Source: Segetibacter sp.
GTDB lineage: Bacteria; Bacteroidota; Bacteroidia; Chitinophagales; Chitinophagaceae
Reading direction: 5' to 3'
Length of the DNA: 64,000 bases
Assembly: GCF_025963695.1 (NCBI RefSeq)
Contig: NZ_JAOQAH010000097.1
Span: 1-64,000 of the forward strand
Made by a program: the position numbers and the translations under genes
Shown here: piece by piece, positions 8,924-18,619 of the stretch
Numbering within the stretch: the stretch's first letter is position 1
How the letters are laid out: each line of letters opens with the position of its first letter
The notes under the pieces: generated by a model
Database searches by the model: none
Seen by the model: only the letters and a program-made list of their open reading frames with translations
What the model was told of the DNA's origin: nothing

Positions 8924-9238
8924 AAATGAAAAGTACTAACAAATTATGAGAAGCGCTTTAAGTACACCTGGAGAGAAAAAAAGTCTTCCCACCTTTTGTC
9001 TATTTAAGATACAATAGCAAAAATCGATAAAAAGTTTGGCCCCGAAATGCTATTTTCAACAGTTCTGTTTAATCCGGCTGCTTCCTGGCGGGCATCCTAT
9101 TTATAAGGTTCAGCATCTAATTATCACTGCATTAATTAAAATCTAAAAAAGCTACCTTTTCTGCAAATGGAAGGATATTTGCCGGTAAGAGATTTATCCA
9201 ATTTTTAAAAATATTGCTTTTAAAATCAGTTATAACCA
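8924..9238. other. Intergenic region, divergent promoters expected
   Basis: 315 bp between divergent genes. It is AT-rich. Apart from a weak TACCTTTT-like box around 9153 that could serve the M1 peptidase gene, I see nothing recognisable. Confidence 0.5.
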
Positions 9239-11209
9239 ATGAAATTATCCATTGCTCTTTGTTGTGCATTGCTTTTCAACACTAGTCTTTTTGCCCAGCT
9301 TAATATTAGCCTGCCGGCAGCTACTTCTATTTTCGACCGGCACCAGGCTTTTAACCCGGAATTTTATCCGAACTACGGCGATGAGTTTCGTACTTCTTTG
9401 GGAACTCCCGGTCCTAAGTACTGGCAAAACGCGGCAAACTATAAAATTGACGTAACGCTCGATGACGCCAATCACTCCGTTACTGGAACCGTATTGATTA
9501 CTTACAAAAATAACAGCCCTCAAAGCTTGCCATTTCTATGGTTGCAGGCCGATCAAAACATTTACAAGGTGGAGTCGCTTGGAGTTGCACAAACAGCAAC
9601 AGGCGGGGGCAGATGGGCTAATCAGAACTTTAACGGAGGCTACAATATTCAATCAGTAAGTATTGTAAAGGCAGGCAGAGAAACAAAAGCAGATTATCTT
9701 ATTTCCGACACACGCCTACAGGTACAACTGCCCCAGGCTGTAAAAGCAAATGGTGACTCAGTACAGGTTAAGATCAATTATTCCTTTATTATCCCCGAAT
9801 ACGGTACCGACCGTCTTGGCCGGGTACAAACAAGAAATGGATGGATTTATGAGGTTGCACAATGGTACCCCAGAATGTGCGTGTTTGATAATGTGCAGGG
9901 CTGGAACACGTTACCTTACCTGGGCCAAGGTGAATTTTATCTTGAATACGGCAACTTTGAATACAACATTACGGCGCCTGCCAGCCACATAATTGTTGGC
10001 TCTGGTGAGTTACAAAACCCAACCGAGGTTTTAACTGCTGCACAAGTAAACAGGTTAAAGCAGGCAAAACAAAGCAACAAAACAATAATGATCAGGGATG
10101 AAAGCGAAGTTACAAACCCTCTTTCGCGCCCGGCCGGCAAAAGCAAATTAACCTGGAGATTTAAGTGCCAGAACGCACGCGATATTGCATGGGCAGCTAG
10201 TAAAGCGTTTATTTGGGACGCGGCTAAAATGAACCTTCCAAATAATAAAACTGCTTTAGCAATGTCGGTGTACCCTGTAGAAAGCGCGGGCGACACAGCA
10301 TGGGGCCGTTCTACTGAGTTTGTGAAAGGATCACTTGAACATTACTCAAACCAATGGTATCCATACACCTACCCCGTTGCCGTAAACGTGGCCGGTGGAG
10401 TCGGCGGAATGGAATACCCGGGAATTGTTTTTTGTAGTCTCAGAGCCAGGAAAAAAAGCCTTTGGGGCGTTACGAGCCATGAGTTTGGTCACAACTGGTT
10501 TCCTATGATCGTCGGAAGTAACGAACGAAAGTACGCATGGATGGATGAAGGCTTTAATACCTTCATAAACACCATAGCCAACACAACTTATAACAACGGT
10601 GAGTTTGGCAACGACACCACCGGCAGGTACGCCCTGGCGAAGCAATATTTTTCAGATAGAACAGAAAGCATTTTTAATATTCCTGATGTCAACTCTCCCA
10701 TGAACTGGGGTATCAATAGTTATAACAAGCCTGCATTGGGCCTTCTGTTGTTGCGCGAAGAAATTCTTGGCCAGGAAAGGTTTGATAAGGCTTTTCGTTA
10801 CTACATAAATAGCTGGGCTTTTAAGCACCCTACCCCGTGGGATTTCTTTCGCACCATTGAGAATTATAGCGGAGAAACGCTCGACTGGTTCTGGCGCGGC
10901 TGGTTTATAAATAACTGGAAGTTCGATGTAGGTGTAGCAGATGTAAGATATATAGAAAGGGATCCGGCAAGGGGCGGTTTGGTAACAATAGAATTGTTAC
11001 AAATGATGCCTTTGCCGGTAACCGTACAGGTAACCCAGGCAAACGGAAAAACCGAACTTATAAAACTGCCGGTTGAAGTGTGGCATCATGGCAGCAAGTG
11101 GACGTTTAGGGTAAATTCTACAGACAAAATAACCTCTGTGGTTGTCGATCCGGGCAAAAGATTACCGGATATAAATGAAGCTAACAATATATGGGCAACC
11201 AACCTGTAA
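9239..11209 (+). CDS. Secreted M1 family zinc metallopeptidase
   Basis: 656 residues with a cleavable signal peptide ([20 protein letters not shown]). The gluzincin signature is complete: HEFGHNW at 414-420, with the third zinc ligand Glu in WMDEGFN (about 437). The N-terminal beta domain (about 45-250) and the GGMEYPG substrate-binding motif upstream of HExxH are typical of M1 aminopeptidases. It should act in the periplasm or at the cell surface on peptide N-termini. The C-terminus shows no obvious type IX secretion sorting domain. An intrinsic terminator follows directly. Confidence 0.9.
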   Translation: MKLSIALCCALLFNTSLFAQLNISLPAATSIFDRHQAFNPEFYPNYGDEFRTSLGTPGPKYWQNAANYKIDVTLDDANHSVTGTVLITYKNNSPQSLPFLWLQADQNIYKVESLGVAQTATGGGRWANQNFNGGYNIQSVSIVKAGRETKADYLISDTRLQVQLPQAVKANGDSVQVKINYSFIIPEYGTDRLGRVQTRNGWIYEVAQWYPRMCVFDNVQGWNTLPYLGQGEFYLEYGNFEYNITAPASHIIVGSGELQNPTEVLTAAQVNRLKQAKQSNKTIMIRDESEVTNPLSRPAGKSKLTWRFKCQNARDIAWAASKAFIWDAAKMNLPNNKTALAMSVYPVESAGDTAWGRSTEFVKGSLEHYSNQWYPYTYPVAVNVAGGVGGMEYPGIVFCSLRARKKSLWGVTSHEFGHNWFPMIVGSNERKYAWMDEGFNTFINTIANTTYNNGEFGNDTTGRYALAKQYFSDRTESIFNIPDVNSPMNWGINSYNKPALGLLLLREEILGQERFDKAFRYYINSWAFKHPTPWDFFRTIENYSGETLDWFWRGWFINNWKFDVGVADVRYIERDPARGGLVTIELLQMMPLPVTVQVTQANGKTELIKLPVEVWHHGSKWTFRVNSTDKITSVVVDPGKRLPDINEANNIWATNL

Positions 11210-11238
11210 CGGGTAAAAAACCTTTTGTATTTATAGTA

Positions 11239-11267
11239 GAAAAGCGGGGAGCAACCTCCGCTTTTTT
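11239..11267 (+). terminator. Intrinsic terminator after the M1 peptidase
   Basis: Stem AAAAGCGG/CCGCTTTT with a short GC-rich loop, followed by a T-run (11262-11267). Confidence 0.8.
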
Positions 11268-12049
11268 ATTTTGTGTGCATCAAACATCTGGCACTGCTAT
11301 ACGGGGTGCCCGACGCAAAAGAGTGTTAGAAATGGTGGTAACAGCTTAGGCTGATTGTGTCATTAAGGAGCGAGTTAGATGAGGTGTACGAAAACAATTT
11401 ACTCCCATACACATACCGCCAAAACAAGGCAATTTTAATCCCTTGTTGGAATTATTCACGGTTTGTACATCATAGCTTCAAGTTCAAAATTGTATTACTA
11501 CCCCTACAATTTTTAACTCGCTGTCAGGAACCGGAGAAGAATTGAACAACGATTACCGTTACCTGAATTGTCTTTAACCTGTCTAATGTCTTCCTGAACC
11601 CAATATTTCCCGTACCCATCTTATACCCGATCATTTGCTGCATTATTACAAAGAGTGGTACATAAAGTGATAGGCGCTTTCGGCCTTTCAATAAGCGAAA
11701 CAAGCACTTTCCTTTTTAATTTAACCGCAGTACCGAAGAAAGGTTACATCTATTAGCAAGGGTAACGAACCAACGGATTCTATTTTGAATTGTTATTACA
11801 GCAATGATGAACGCAAATGATGGTGAAAGAAGCATTGCGGAATAAGTACAGCTACGTGCAGGGTAGTAGAATGTCCTATTAAATATTTATCTGGATTTTT
11901 TTTTGAACCAAACATCAGTTCTTTTTGCTACATCGTTGCGTCGCACACTTGTACTTGTACAACTTTTTGCAGCAAAAACCCTTGTCAGCTACCTGTTTTA
12001 ATTCCTTTTTTTTTGATTTTCTACTCTTCCAGGTGTCAAAATTACGGGA
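11268..12049. other. Long intergenic region with no convincing gene
   Basis: Nearly 800 bp. It contains two small frames (11357-11545 and 11925-12113) without recognisable features, and repeat copy R5. The composition is AT-rich with many stops in every frame. It could be decayed sequence. Confidence 0.55.
11931..11957 (+). repeat. Dispersed intergenic repeat, copy R5
   Basis: CATCGTTGCGTCGCACAC followed by TTGTACTTG. Close to consensus, with no inverted partner nearby. Confidence 0.85.
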
Positions 12050-12898
12050 TCAACTAAGGGGTGAAAAAGGGCGTTGGCAATATTCATCTTCTAATTTCCG
12101 AAAAGAGTTATAAAGTGCTCTTGTGATTGCTCCTGGTTTTCCATCACCAACAATAACATCATCAATTTGTAAAACCGGTAAAAGCCTTTTAGTTGTACTG
12201 GTTAAAAATACTTCAGCAGCATCCTTCAAATCCTCAGTAGTTACCATACGGGCTTCTGCCATAAATTTTTTACCAGCAATTTCCAATACCTTCTTTCTTG
12301 TAATTCCATGTAAAACGTTTTCTGCAGGTGTTACAACTGCACCGTGTTTTGTTACGACAAACACATTTGACCTCGGAAACTCAAATACCTCGTCGTCTTT
12401 GTAATAAAGTACATCATCAGCTTGCTTAGATACGAGCTTATCGCGAAGATAAATAGCCATCATGTAGTTGATTGATTTTACCGACGCCAGGTCACGCAAA
12501 TATTCATGCAGTATTATCTTAATTCCTTTCTCAAATCTTTCCTCGGGAGAGATCTCTATTGGTTGTTGGGTAATAATCAAATTAGGCTTTCCTGGTTCAA
12601 AGCCATCCACAGAATATCCTCCTGTCAGGATCAGTTTAAAACCTGAAGTCGCAATCTTATTCCTATCAATCATTTCAAAAATAATCTTCCTTAAATCCGC
12701 CCTGCTATGTGGTGGCTCAAGACGTAGCTGAGTAGCGGAATTGTAAAATCTGTCAAGATAGTCATCTAAAAAAAGAGGTACATGATTGCAGGTCCGGAAA
12801 AAATCAAAAATGCCAAAACCTCTCTGAACCGAAAGATCACTTATACCAATGAAAGCTTCCTTTTCATCAACTAAACGGTCGTTTATAAATACAATCAT
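12050..12898 (-). CDS. Class IV PLP-dependent aminotransferase
   Basis: 282 residues of the branched-chain aminotransferase/D-alanine aminotransferase/aminodeoxychorismate lyase fold. The PLP Lys lies in VKSINYM (Lys141), followed by the FEFPRSNVF phosphate-binding region. I choose the ATG at 12898 because the longer frame to 12928 would need a TTG start and adds nothing conserved. The gap to nadB upstream is 33 bp on the same strand, so co-transcription is likely. The exact donor and acceptor are uncertain. An ADC lyase (PabC) role is possible because pabB in this window (43.9 kb) has no visible partner, but that is inference. Confidence 0.83.
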   Translation of the reverse strand: MIVFINDRLVDEKEAFIGISDLSVQRGFGIFDFFRTCNHVPLFLDDYLDRFYNSATQLRLEPPHSRADLRKIIFEMIDRNKIATSGFKLILTGGYSVDGFEPGKPNLIITQQPIEISPEERFEKGIKIILHEYLRDLASVKSINYMMAIYLRDKLVSKQADDVLYYKDDEVFEFPRSNVFVVTKHGAVVTPAENVLHGITRKKVLEIAGKKFMAEARMVTTEDLKDAAEVFLTSTTKRLLPVLQIDDVIVGDGKPGAITRALYNSFRKLEDEYCQRPFSPLS

Positions 12899-12931
12899 TT
12901 CTGCTCGTTTATTCAATTTTGTCAACAACTG

Positions 12932-14554
12932 CTACATTATAATATTTTCCTTCAAGCCACTCTTTTCAGGATAATCAGTATTGAAATGTAAACCGCGACT
13001 TTCTTTTCTGAAAGAAGCACCTTTTACAATAAGATATCCCACACTAATAAGGTTTCTAAGTTCGCACAATTGAGGGGAAACTTTAGTAGATCGGTACAAA
13101 TCTTCCGTTTCCTCAAACAACAGGTCCAACCTTTTTAAAGCTCTTGTCAAACGAACATTGGTTCTAACAATACCCACATAATCACTCATTATTTGTTGCA
13201 GCTCTTTAAGGCTTTGGGTAATCAGGATCATCTCTTTAGGTTCCCTTGTACCTTCAGCGTTCCAATCAGGAATATTTGCTTCTTCCTGTACAGCTCCCAC
13301 CGGGTGTAAGGCCTCCAGTTCCTCAAATTTTTCGATTGACTGTAAATATGCTCTATGCCCAAACACCATTGCCTCCAGAAGACTATTGCTGGCAAGGCGG
13401 TTGGCCCCATGCAAGCCGGTACTTGCGCACTCCCCACATGCAAAAAGGTTTTTAATTGAAGTCCTGCCCAACTCATCTGTTTTAATACCTCCGCAACTAT
13501 AGTGTGCCGCCGGTGCAACGGGTATCATATCTTTTGAAACGTCAATGCCTATGCTCAAACATTTTTCATATATGTTAGGAAAGTGATGAATAAATTTGTC
13601 AAGGGGCATGTGTCGGCAGTCAAGAAAGACATGCTCCGTACCATTTTTTTTCATTTCGCTGTCAATTGCCCGGGCAACAATGTCTCGCGGAGCAAGATCC
13701 CTTCGTTCGTCATACCGCTCCATAAATGGTTCGCCAAACTTATTTCTAAGTATGCCGCCGTCGCCCCTTACAGCTTCCGTAATTAAAAAAGAAGGCGATT
13801 CGCCCGGCTGAAACAAAGCAGTCGGATGAAACTGGATAAATTCCATGTTTTCAATTCTGCCCTTTGCGCGGTACACCATTGCCACCCCATCACCGGTTGC
13901 TATAATAGGATTGGTGGTGGTTCTATAGGCCTGACCGTTTCCACCAGTGGCCAAAACAGTAACCCTCGAAATAATTTTTTCTATATCGTTACTTTCTAAG
14001 TTAAGAACATACACACCATAACATTGAATGTCTAAAGTAGATTTTGTAACCAGGTAACCCAGGTGATGTTGGGTTATCAGATCAATTACAAAACAATGGT
14101 TGATTAGCGTAATATTAGGAAGGCTTTGTATTTTTTGGATGAGCGCTCTTTCCATCTCTCTTCCTGTAACGTCCTTATGATGCAAGATTCGGTTTACACT
14201 ATGCCCGCCCTCTTTGCCTAGTGTATAATCACCGTCCGGGTCCTTGTCAAATTGTGCCCCCCACTCAATAATTTCCCTTATTCTTTCCGGACCTTCCTTA
14301 ACAACAATTTCTACAATTTTTTCATTGCAAAGTCCGTCGCCCGCAATAAGGGTATCTTCTATATGTTTTTGGTAGCTGTCATTTTCGTCGTCCCAAACCC
14401 CGGCTATACCACCTTGTGCATACTTGGTATTTGTTTCATCCGAATGGGCTTTCGTTATTACGGTTACCTGCTTGCCGGGTTTTGCTTCTGCAACTTTTAG
14501 TGCGTATGTAAGTCCTGCTATTCCGCTGCCTATTACCAGAAAGTCTGTTTGCAT
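12932..14554 (-). CDS. nadB: L-aspartate oxidase
   Basis: 540-residue flavoprotein that oxidises L-aspartate to iminoaspartate, the first step of de novo NAD synthesis. The N-terminal FAD motif is GSGIAGLTYAL (9-19). The succinate dehydrogenase-type flavoprotein signatures follow: KYAQGGIAGVWD, GREMERAL, EFIQFHPTAL, APAAHYSCGGI and GLHGANRLASNSLLE. The C-terminal helical domain is complete. NadA and NadC are not in the window. The downstream aminotransferase gene is close enough to share the transcript. Confidence 0.95.
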   Translation of the reverse strand: MQTDFLVIGSGIAGLTYALKVAEAKPGKQVTVITKAHSDETNTKYAQGGIAGVWDDENDSYQKHIEDTLIAGDGLCNEKIVEIVVKEGPERIREIIEWGAQFDKDPDGDYTLGKEGGHSVNRILHHKDVTGREMERALIQKIQSLPNITLINHCFVIDLITQHHLGYLVTKSTLDIQCYGVYVLNLESNDIEKIISRVTVLATGGNGQAYRTTTNPIIATGDGVAMVYRAKGRIENMEFIQFHPTALFQPGESPSFLITEAVRGDGGILRNKFGEPFMERYDERRDLAPRDIVARAIDSEMKKNGTEHVFLDCRHMPLDKFIHHFPNIYEKCLSIGIDVSKDMIPVAPAAHYSCGGIKTDELGRTSIKNLFACGECASTGLHGANRLASNSLLEAMVFGHRAYLQSIEKFEELEALHPVGAVQEEANIPDWNAEGTREPKEMILITQSLKELQQIMSDYVGIVRTNVRLTRALKRLDLLFEETEDLYRSTKVSPQLCELRNLISVGYLIVKGASFRKESRGLHFNTDYPEKSGLKENIIM

Positions 14555-14703
14555 GCAATTCGTTTCTTGCTTGATTGATTTATTCTGCTTTAAATAATTT
14601 TTAAAGATAAATGTCTTTAAGATAAAGTTGAGGAAAGTGAAGCGCGATAAGTAAAGGGATAAGTAAAGTTATGATGAGGCCGTCTTTATAACTACTGTGT
14701 AGC

Positions 14704-14727
14704 TTTTGTTGCGTCGCACTCGTGTAC
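14704..14727 (+). repeat. Dispersed intergenic repeat, copy R6
   Basis: TTTTGTTGCGTCGCACTCG followed by TGTAC, upstream of tRNA-Leu. The CATYG start is replaced by TTTTG, as in R7 and R17. Confidence 0.75.
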
Positions 14728-14836
14728 GGCATATGTAGAGGGAGCAAGCGGTACCGTAACAGGGACTGCAATTAATAGAATGGAGCTTTTTTTAAACTTT
14801 TTAATAAATCGTGTCTTTTGTTTTTATGAAAACCCC

Positions 14837-14844
14837 TACTTTTG
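14837..14844 (+). promoter_or_regulatory. Putative promoter -7 box for tRNA-Leu
   Basis: TACTTTTG matches TAnnTTTG. A TTTTG at 14816-14820 could be the -33 element (16-bp gap). The predicted start falls only a few bases before the mature tRNA 5' end. Confidence 0.65.
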
Positions 14845-14851
14845 CAACCCC

Positions 14852-14933
14852 GCGGATGTGGCGAAATTGGCAGACGCACTAGACTTAGGATCTAGCGCCG
14901 CAAGGCATGTAGGTTCGACCCCTATCATCCGCA
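14852..14933 (+). tRNA. tRNA-Leu (anticodon TAG)
   Basis: The acceptor stem GCGGATG pairs with CATCCGC, with discriminator A at 14933. The anticodon arm is CTAGA-CTTAGGA-TCTAG, giving anticodon TAG (reads CUA and related leucine codons). The T arm has GGTTCGACCCC. The length of 82 nt reflects a short variable arm compared with many class II leucine tRNAs. CCA is not encoded. A perfect terminator hairpin follows within a few bases, so this is a single-gene transcript. Confidence 0.96.
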
Positions 14934-14934
14934 C

Positions 14935-14967
14935 AAAAAAGGACCTTCGAAAGAAGGTCCTTTTTTT
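14935..14967 (+). terminator. Intrinsic terminator of tRNA-Leu
   Basis: Perfect 8-bp stem GGACCTTC/GAAGGTCC closed by a GAAA tetraloop, then seven T. Confidence 0.92.
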
Positions 14968-15254
14968 ATTGATGAAATTGCGCCGCTTAAAACAGTAGAA
15001 GTCGTTTTTCCTTTCGTAGATATTTAAATCCTTAGCATTTCTTTTCCAAGCTCATGGATAACTTGTTCAATCAGTTTAGCTCTTACAGTCGTTTCACCTC
15101 TACGATTTTAATTGGTAACATTCCTGGTTCTCGAAGCACTAAAGCATAATAATGTCGTTACTATACCCATATTCTTTTCTGCAACTATAAATTTTAGTGG
15201 TATAAAGGCATTTTGTACAAAGACAAATGTTCAACAGAAACATACTGACGAACG

Positions 15255-15272
15255 GAGCGTCGCAACAAAAGC
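15255..15272 (-). repeat. Dispersed intergenic repeat, copy R7 (diverged)
   Basis: The minus strand reads GCTTTTGTTGCGACGCTC, a partner of R6 on the other side of tRNA-Leu with the central base inverted (GCGACGC). Its flank GACGAACG on the plus strand matches R2. Confidence 0.6.
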
Positions 15273-15380
15273 TGCATGAAAAATACTCTGCTGATAACCC
15301 AAAAATAACTTGCACCAATACCAAAAAGCGGTTTTAAAGTAGATAAAATTATAATACATATTTTTTTCGGCTCTAAAACT

Positions 15381-15388
15381 TACCTTCG
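15381..15388 (+). promoter_or_regulatory. Putative promoter -7 box for tig
   Basis: TACCTTCG, the same variant of the Bacteroidota -7 box seen before rplS, 72 bp upstream of the tig start codon. Confidence 0.6.
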
Positions 15389-15460
15389 CAACCCAAAAAT
15401 TTCAGCAAGCTTTCCCGTTTGCCCGAAGTCTTTTTAAATATTTACATAAATAAATTTAGT

Positions 15461-16822
15461 ATGGCAACTGTTTCAAGAGAGAATATAGGTAAGCTGACAG
15501 ACAAGTTAACTGTTACGCTGTCGAAAAATGATTACATGCCCGCGTTTGAACAATCGCTGAAAAAATACGCTAAAACTGCAAACATCCCGGGATTTCGTAA
15601 AGGAATGGTTCCGGCAGGAATGATAAAGAAAATGCACGGATCGGGTGTATTTACTGAAGAGGTGCTTCGTACAGTAGAGAAAGAATTAAACAAATACATG
15701 CAGGATGAGAAGCTGGACATTTTTGCACAGCCATTACCTGTTGAAGCAGACGCGCGACAACTGGACATGAATAATCCTGCAGATTATGCATTTGCCTTTG
15801 AAATAGGTTTAAAGCCTGCTATTGATATTGATGTTAAGAGTATTACCGTTACCCGTCACAAGGTGAATGTAACAGATGAAATGATTGAAGAAGAAGTAGA
15901 GCGCTTAAAGGTACGGCACGGCAAGATGACGGACCCTGAAGAAGTAACCACCGAAGAAAACGTGCTAAACGTAACATTTGCTGAAAGTGATGCCGAAGGA
16001 AATGAATTGGAAGGTGGTATAAACAAAGGCAATTCTGTACTTGTAAAGTACTTTGCAGCAGCGTTTAGACCACAGTTAATGGGTAAGAGAAAAGATAATA
16101 CAGTGGTATTGCAATTAAATACAGCTTTTGAAGAAAAAGAAAGAGAGTGGATCACCAGCGACTTGGGCATTGCGGTAAATGAAGAAGGTGCAGCTGATAA
16201 GTATTTCAAGATGACCATTACTAAAGTGGGCCTGGTAGAAAAGCCTGAAATGAATGAAGAATTCTTTGCGCAGGCTTTTCCCGGAAGAGATATAACAAAT
16301 GAAGATGATTTTCGTATGGCCGTAAAAGAAGGTATAGAAGCTACATGGGATGCACAAAGCCGTAACCAGTTGCATGACCAGATCTATCACCAATTGATAG
16401 ACCATACACAAATCGAATTCCCCGAAGATTTTTTAAAGCGCTGGATGCAGCAGGGACAGGAAGAACCTAAAACTGCCGAAGAGGCAGAAAAGGAATATCC
16501 AACTTTTGCCAACTCTTTGAAGTGGACTTTAATTACCACACAGCTTACTACCCAGAATGAAATAAATGTAGATCCGGCCGAAATTAAAGAGTTTGCGAAG
16601 CAGCAGATCCTCGGTTATATGGGCGGGCAAAGTTTAGAGGATGCGCCATGGCTGGATAGCTATGCAGACAGCATGCTTAAAGACAAAAAGTTCATTGAAA
16701 ACACTTACTATCAGCTACAGACAACGAAGTTATTCAACGCGCTGGAGCAGCAAGTGAATGTGATTGAAGATGTGGTATCTCCTGATGAATTAACTGCTAT
16801 GCAGCATAATCATAGCCATTAA
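15461..16822 (+). CDS. tig: Trigger factor (ribosome-associated chaperone)
   Basis: 453 residues from the ATG at 15461. An upstream TTG-started extension (15419) overlaps the promoter leader and is not conserved in character. The ribosome-docking signature appears as IPGFRKGMVPAG near residues 42-53. The middle segment corresponds to the degenerate FKBP-like prolyl isomerase domain and the helical C-terminal arms make the chaperone cradle. The protein binds nascent chains at the exit tunnel. It precedes clpP-clpP-clpX, the classic tig-clpPX neighbourhood, but has its own terminator. Confidence 0.93.
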   Translation: MATVSRENIGKLTDKLTVTLSKNDYMPAFEQSLKKYAKTANIPGFRKGMVPAGMIKKMHGSGVFTEEVLRTVEKELNKYMQDEKLDIFAQPLPVEADARQLDMNNPADYAFAFEIGLKPAIDIDVKSITVTRHKVNVTDEMIEEEVERLKVRHGKMTDPEEVTTEENVLNVTFAESDAEGNELEGGINKGNSVLVKYFAAAFRPQLMGKRKDNTVVLQLNTAFEEKEREWITSDLGIAVNEEGAADKYFKMTITKVGLVEKPEMNEEFFAQAFPGRDITNEDDFRMAVKEGIEATWDAQSRNQLHDQIYHQLIDHTQIEFPEDFLKRWMQQGQEEPKTAEEAEKEYPTFANSLKWTLITTQLTTQNEINVDPAEIKEFAKQQILGYMGGQSLEDAPWLDSYADSMLKDKKFIENTYYQLQTTKLFNALEQQVNVIEDVVSPDELTAMQHNHSH

Positions 16823-16837
16823 GGCAGCACAACTATT

Positions 16838-16875
16838 AAAAATAAGGTCAGGCGAAGGTCTGGCCTTATTTTTTT
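16838..16875 (+). terminator. Intrinsic terminator after tig
   Basis: Stem AATAAGGTCAG/CTGGCCTTATT (one G-T wobble) with loop GCGAAGGT, followed by a T-run. Confidence 0.88.
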
Positions 16876-17026
16876 GCATACAGTCGTTTGTAAAAGACCG
16901 AACAATTGAAATAACGGAGGGTTTGTGAGTGCTATTTTGTCGCATTTCTTGTTTTGCATAGTATTTGAATGAAAGGATAACCTATTAACTAACAACACTT
17001 ATATTCACTTAAATAAATTTTTATAA

Positions 17027-17719
17027 ATGAATTTTGGAAAAGAGTTCGAAAAATATGCTGTGAAAGATCATGGTATAAGCAGCGCCACACTGCATAATTT
17101 TCAGCAACACCAGGTTACGAATCTTACTCCTTATATCATTGAAGAAAGGCCAATGAACGTCGCCAGCATGGACGTGTTTAGCCGTCTGATGATGGATAGA
17201 ATTATTTTTTTAGGCGAAGGAATAAATGATTACGTAGCAAACATTGTTACTGCTCAATTGCTTTTTCTTGAAAGTACAGATCGCGGTCGCGATATTCAGA
17301 TGTATATCAACAGTCCTGGTGGCAGTGTATATGCTGGTCTTGGTATTTACGACACTATGCAATTTATAGGTCCGGATGTATCTACAATCTGTACAGGTAT
17401 GGCTGCAAGCATGGGAGCCGTGTTGATGTGCGCGGGTGTAAAAGGAAAGCGAACCGCTCTAAAACATAGCCGTGTAATGATGCACCAGCCAAGTGGCGGA
17501 ATAGGTGGACAAGCAAGCGACATTTTGATAACAGTAAATGAGATTAAGAAAATTAAAAAGGAACTATACGAGATCATTGCTTTTCACGCAGGAAAAACTG
17601 CTGAGGAAGTAGCAAAAGACAGCGATAGAGACTACTGGATGAGTGCAGAAGAAGCAAAGGCCTATGGCCTTGTAGACGAGGTATTGCTTATAAATCCACG
17701 AAAGCAGAATAAAGATTAA
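17027..17719 (+). CDS. clpP: ATP-dependent Clp protease proteolytic subunit ClpP (copy 1)
   Basis: 230-residue serine peptidase that forms the barrel degraded-protein chamber with ClpX. The catalytic triad is visible: Ser128 in GMAASMGA, His153 in MMHQPSGG, and Asp202 in DRDYWM. The oxyanion-hole NSPGGSVYAG sits near residue 95. The N-terminal extension before the conserved core is longer than in the E. coli protein. The second clpP follows 101 bp later, so the two subunits may form a mixed heptamer pair. Confidence 0.94.
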   Translation: MNFGKEFEKYAVKDHGISSATLHNFQQHQVTNLTPYIIEERPMNVASMDVFSRLMMDRIIFLGEGINDYVANIVTAQLLFLESTDRGRDIQMYINSPGGSVYAGLGIYDTMQFIGPDVSTICTGMAASMGAVLMCAGVKGKRTALKHSRVMMHQPSGGIGGQASDILITVNEIKKIKKELYEIIAFHAGKTAEEVAKDSDRDYWMSAEEAKAYGLVDEVLLINPRKQNKD

Positions 17720-17820
17720 GCAAGCCTGAGTAAAATAAAAAGTAAAAAGAAGAACAGTTTTAATTTTTGCTTTTTGCTTTTTCAGAGCCACCTATTTTTA
17801 AAACAAACATTTTCAATACA

Positions 17821-18456
17821 ATGATTACATCAAAATATACAACCAACTCTTTTAGAATGGATGATGAAGAGGAAAAACCTAAAGAAGAACAACCTTCTGT
17901 AGAAAGTAAACTTTTAGCAAAAAAGATGGAAAAACAATTCTTCGAGAAAAGAAGCGTTTATCTATGGGGAGTTGTTGATGACAAAAGTGCAAGAGATGTA
18001 GTAAGCAAGCTTTTATTATTAGACACGGATAAGCCCGGCGAAGAAATAAAATTTTATATAAATAGCCCTGGTGGAGTAGTTACGAGCGGCATGGTTATTT
18101 ATGACACGATTAAGCTAATCAGCTCTCCTGTAAGTACTATTTGTATGGGTCTTGCAGCCAGTATGGGATCTATTTTATTAAGCGTGGGTGAAAAAGGCAA
18201 ACGCTTTATTTATCCTCATGGCGAGGTAATGATACATCAACCAAGTTTGGGTGGTTATTACCAGGGAACAAGTGCAGACCTCGAAATACAAGCTGTGCAA
18301 ACGCAAAAAACGAAAGAGTTGGGTGCAAGAATATTAGCTGAAAACTGCGGCAAGTCGTTCGAACAGATTATGAAAGACTTTGACCGCGACTATTGGATGG
18401 ACGCAAAAGAAGCTGTGGAATATGGAATTGCCGACAACATATTAGAGAAACTGTAG
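17821..18456 (+). CDS. clpP: Second ClpP-family proteolytic subunit
   Basis: 212 residues from the ATG at 17821; an upstream in-frame TTG (17767) lies in AT-rich leader and is unlikely. All three catalytic residues are present: Ser114 in GLAASMGS, His139 in MIHQPSLGG, Asp190 in DRDYWM. The sequence differs clearly from copy 1, and its N-terminus is acidic (DDEEEKPKEEQ), so this is an old paralogue and not a recent duplicate. Tandem ClpPs can form hetero-oligomers with distinct specificity, but whether these two do cannot be told from sequence. A terminator separates it from clpX. Confidence 0.92.
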   Translation: MITSKYTTNSFRMDDEEEKPKEEQPSVESKLLAKKMEKQFFEKRSVYLWGVVDDKSARDVVSKLLLLDTDKPGEEIKFYINSPGGVVTSGMVIYDTIKLISSPVSTICMGLAASMGSILLSVGEKGKRFIYPHGEVMIHQPSLGGYYQGTSADLEIQAVQTQKTKELGARILAENCGKSFEQIMKDFDRDYWMDAKEAVEYGIADNILEKL

Positions 18457-18474
18457 GTTTTTGTTAAAATGCTC

Positions 18475-18524
18475 CCGCTACTACAATAGGCTTTTTATTT
18501 AGGCCTGTTTAGTAGCGGTTTTTT
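18475..18524 (+). terminator. Intrinsic terminator between clpP copy 2 and clpX
   Basis: Outer stem CCGCTACTA (18475-18483)/TAGTAGCGG (18510-18518), inner pairing around AGGC/GCCT, then six T. The clpX -7 box begins immediately after. Confidence 0.82.
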
Positions 18525-18525
18525 G

Positions 18526-18533
18526 TAAATTTG
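18526..18533 (+). promoter_or_regulatory. Putative promoter -7 box for clpX
   Basis: TAAATTTG matches TAnnTTTG and abuts the upstream terminator. The start codon lies 87 bp downstream. Confidence 0.6.
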
Positions 18534-18619
18534 CAGTTCTATCACTGAATAAGTAGAAATTTTGCAACTCTATCCTTCTTTTATTATATACATTCCTGTG
18601 AAAAGGATAATTTTATCTT

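Larger units (their letters stand above)
14968..15460. other. Intergenic region before tig
   Basis: Nearly 500 bp with repeat copy R7 and the tig promoter. I see no coding frame with recognisable features. Confidence 0.55.

Noticed and set aside
14780-14998. 72-residue plus-strand frame over the tRNA-Leu gene
   Set aside because: It is the typical spurious translation of a tRNA gene (VAKLADALDLGSS) and shares no other evidence of coding.
15419-15460. Upstream extension of tig with a TTG start
   Set aside because: The extra residues come from AT-rich leader after the promoter, while the ATG at 15461 begins the conserved sequence.
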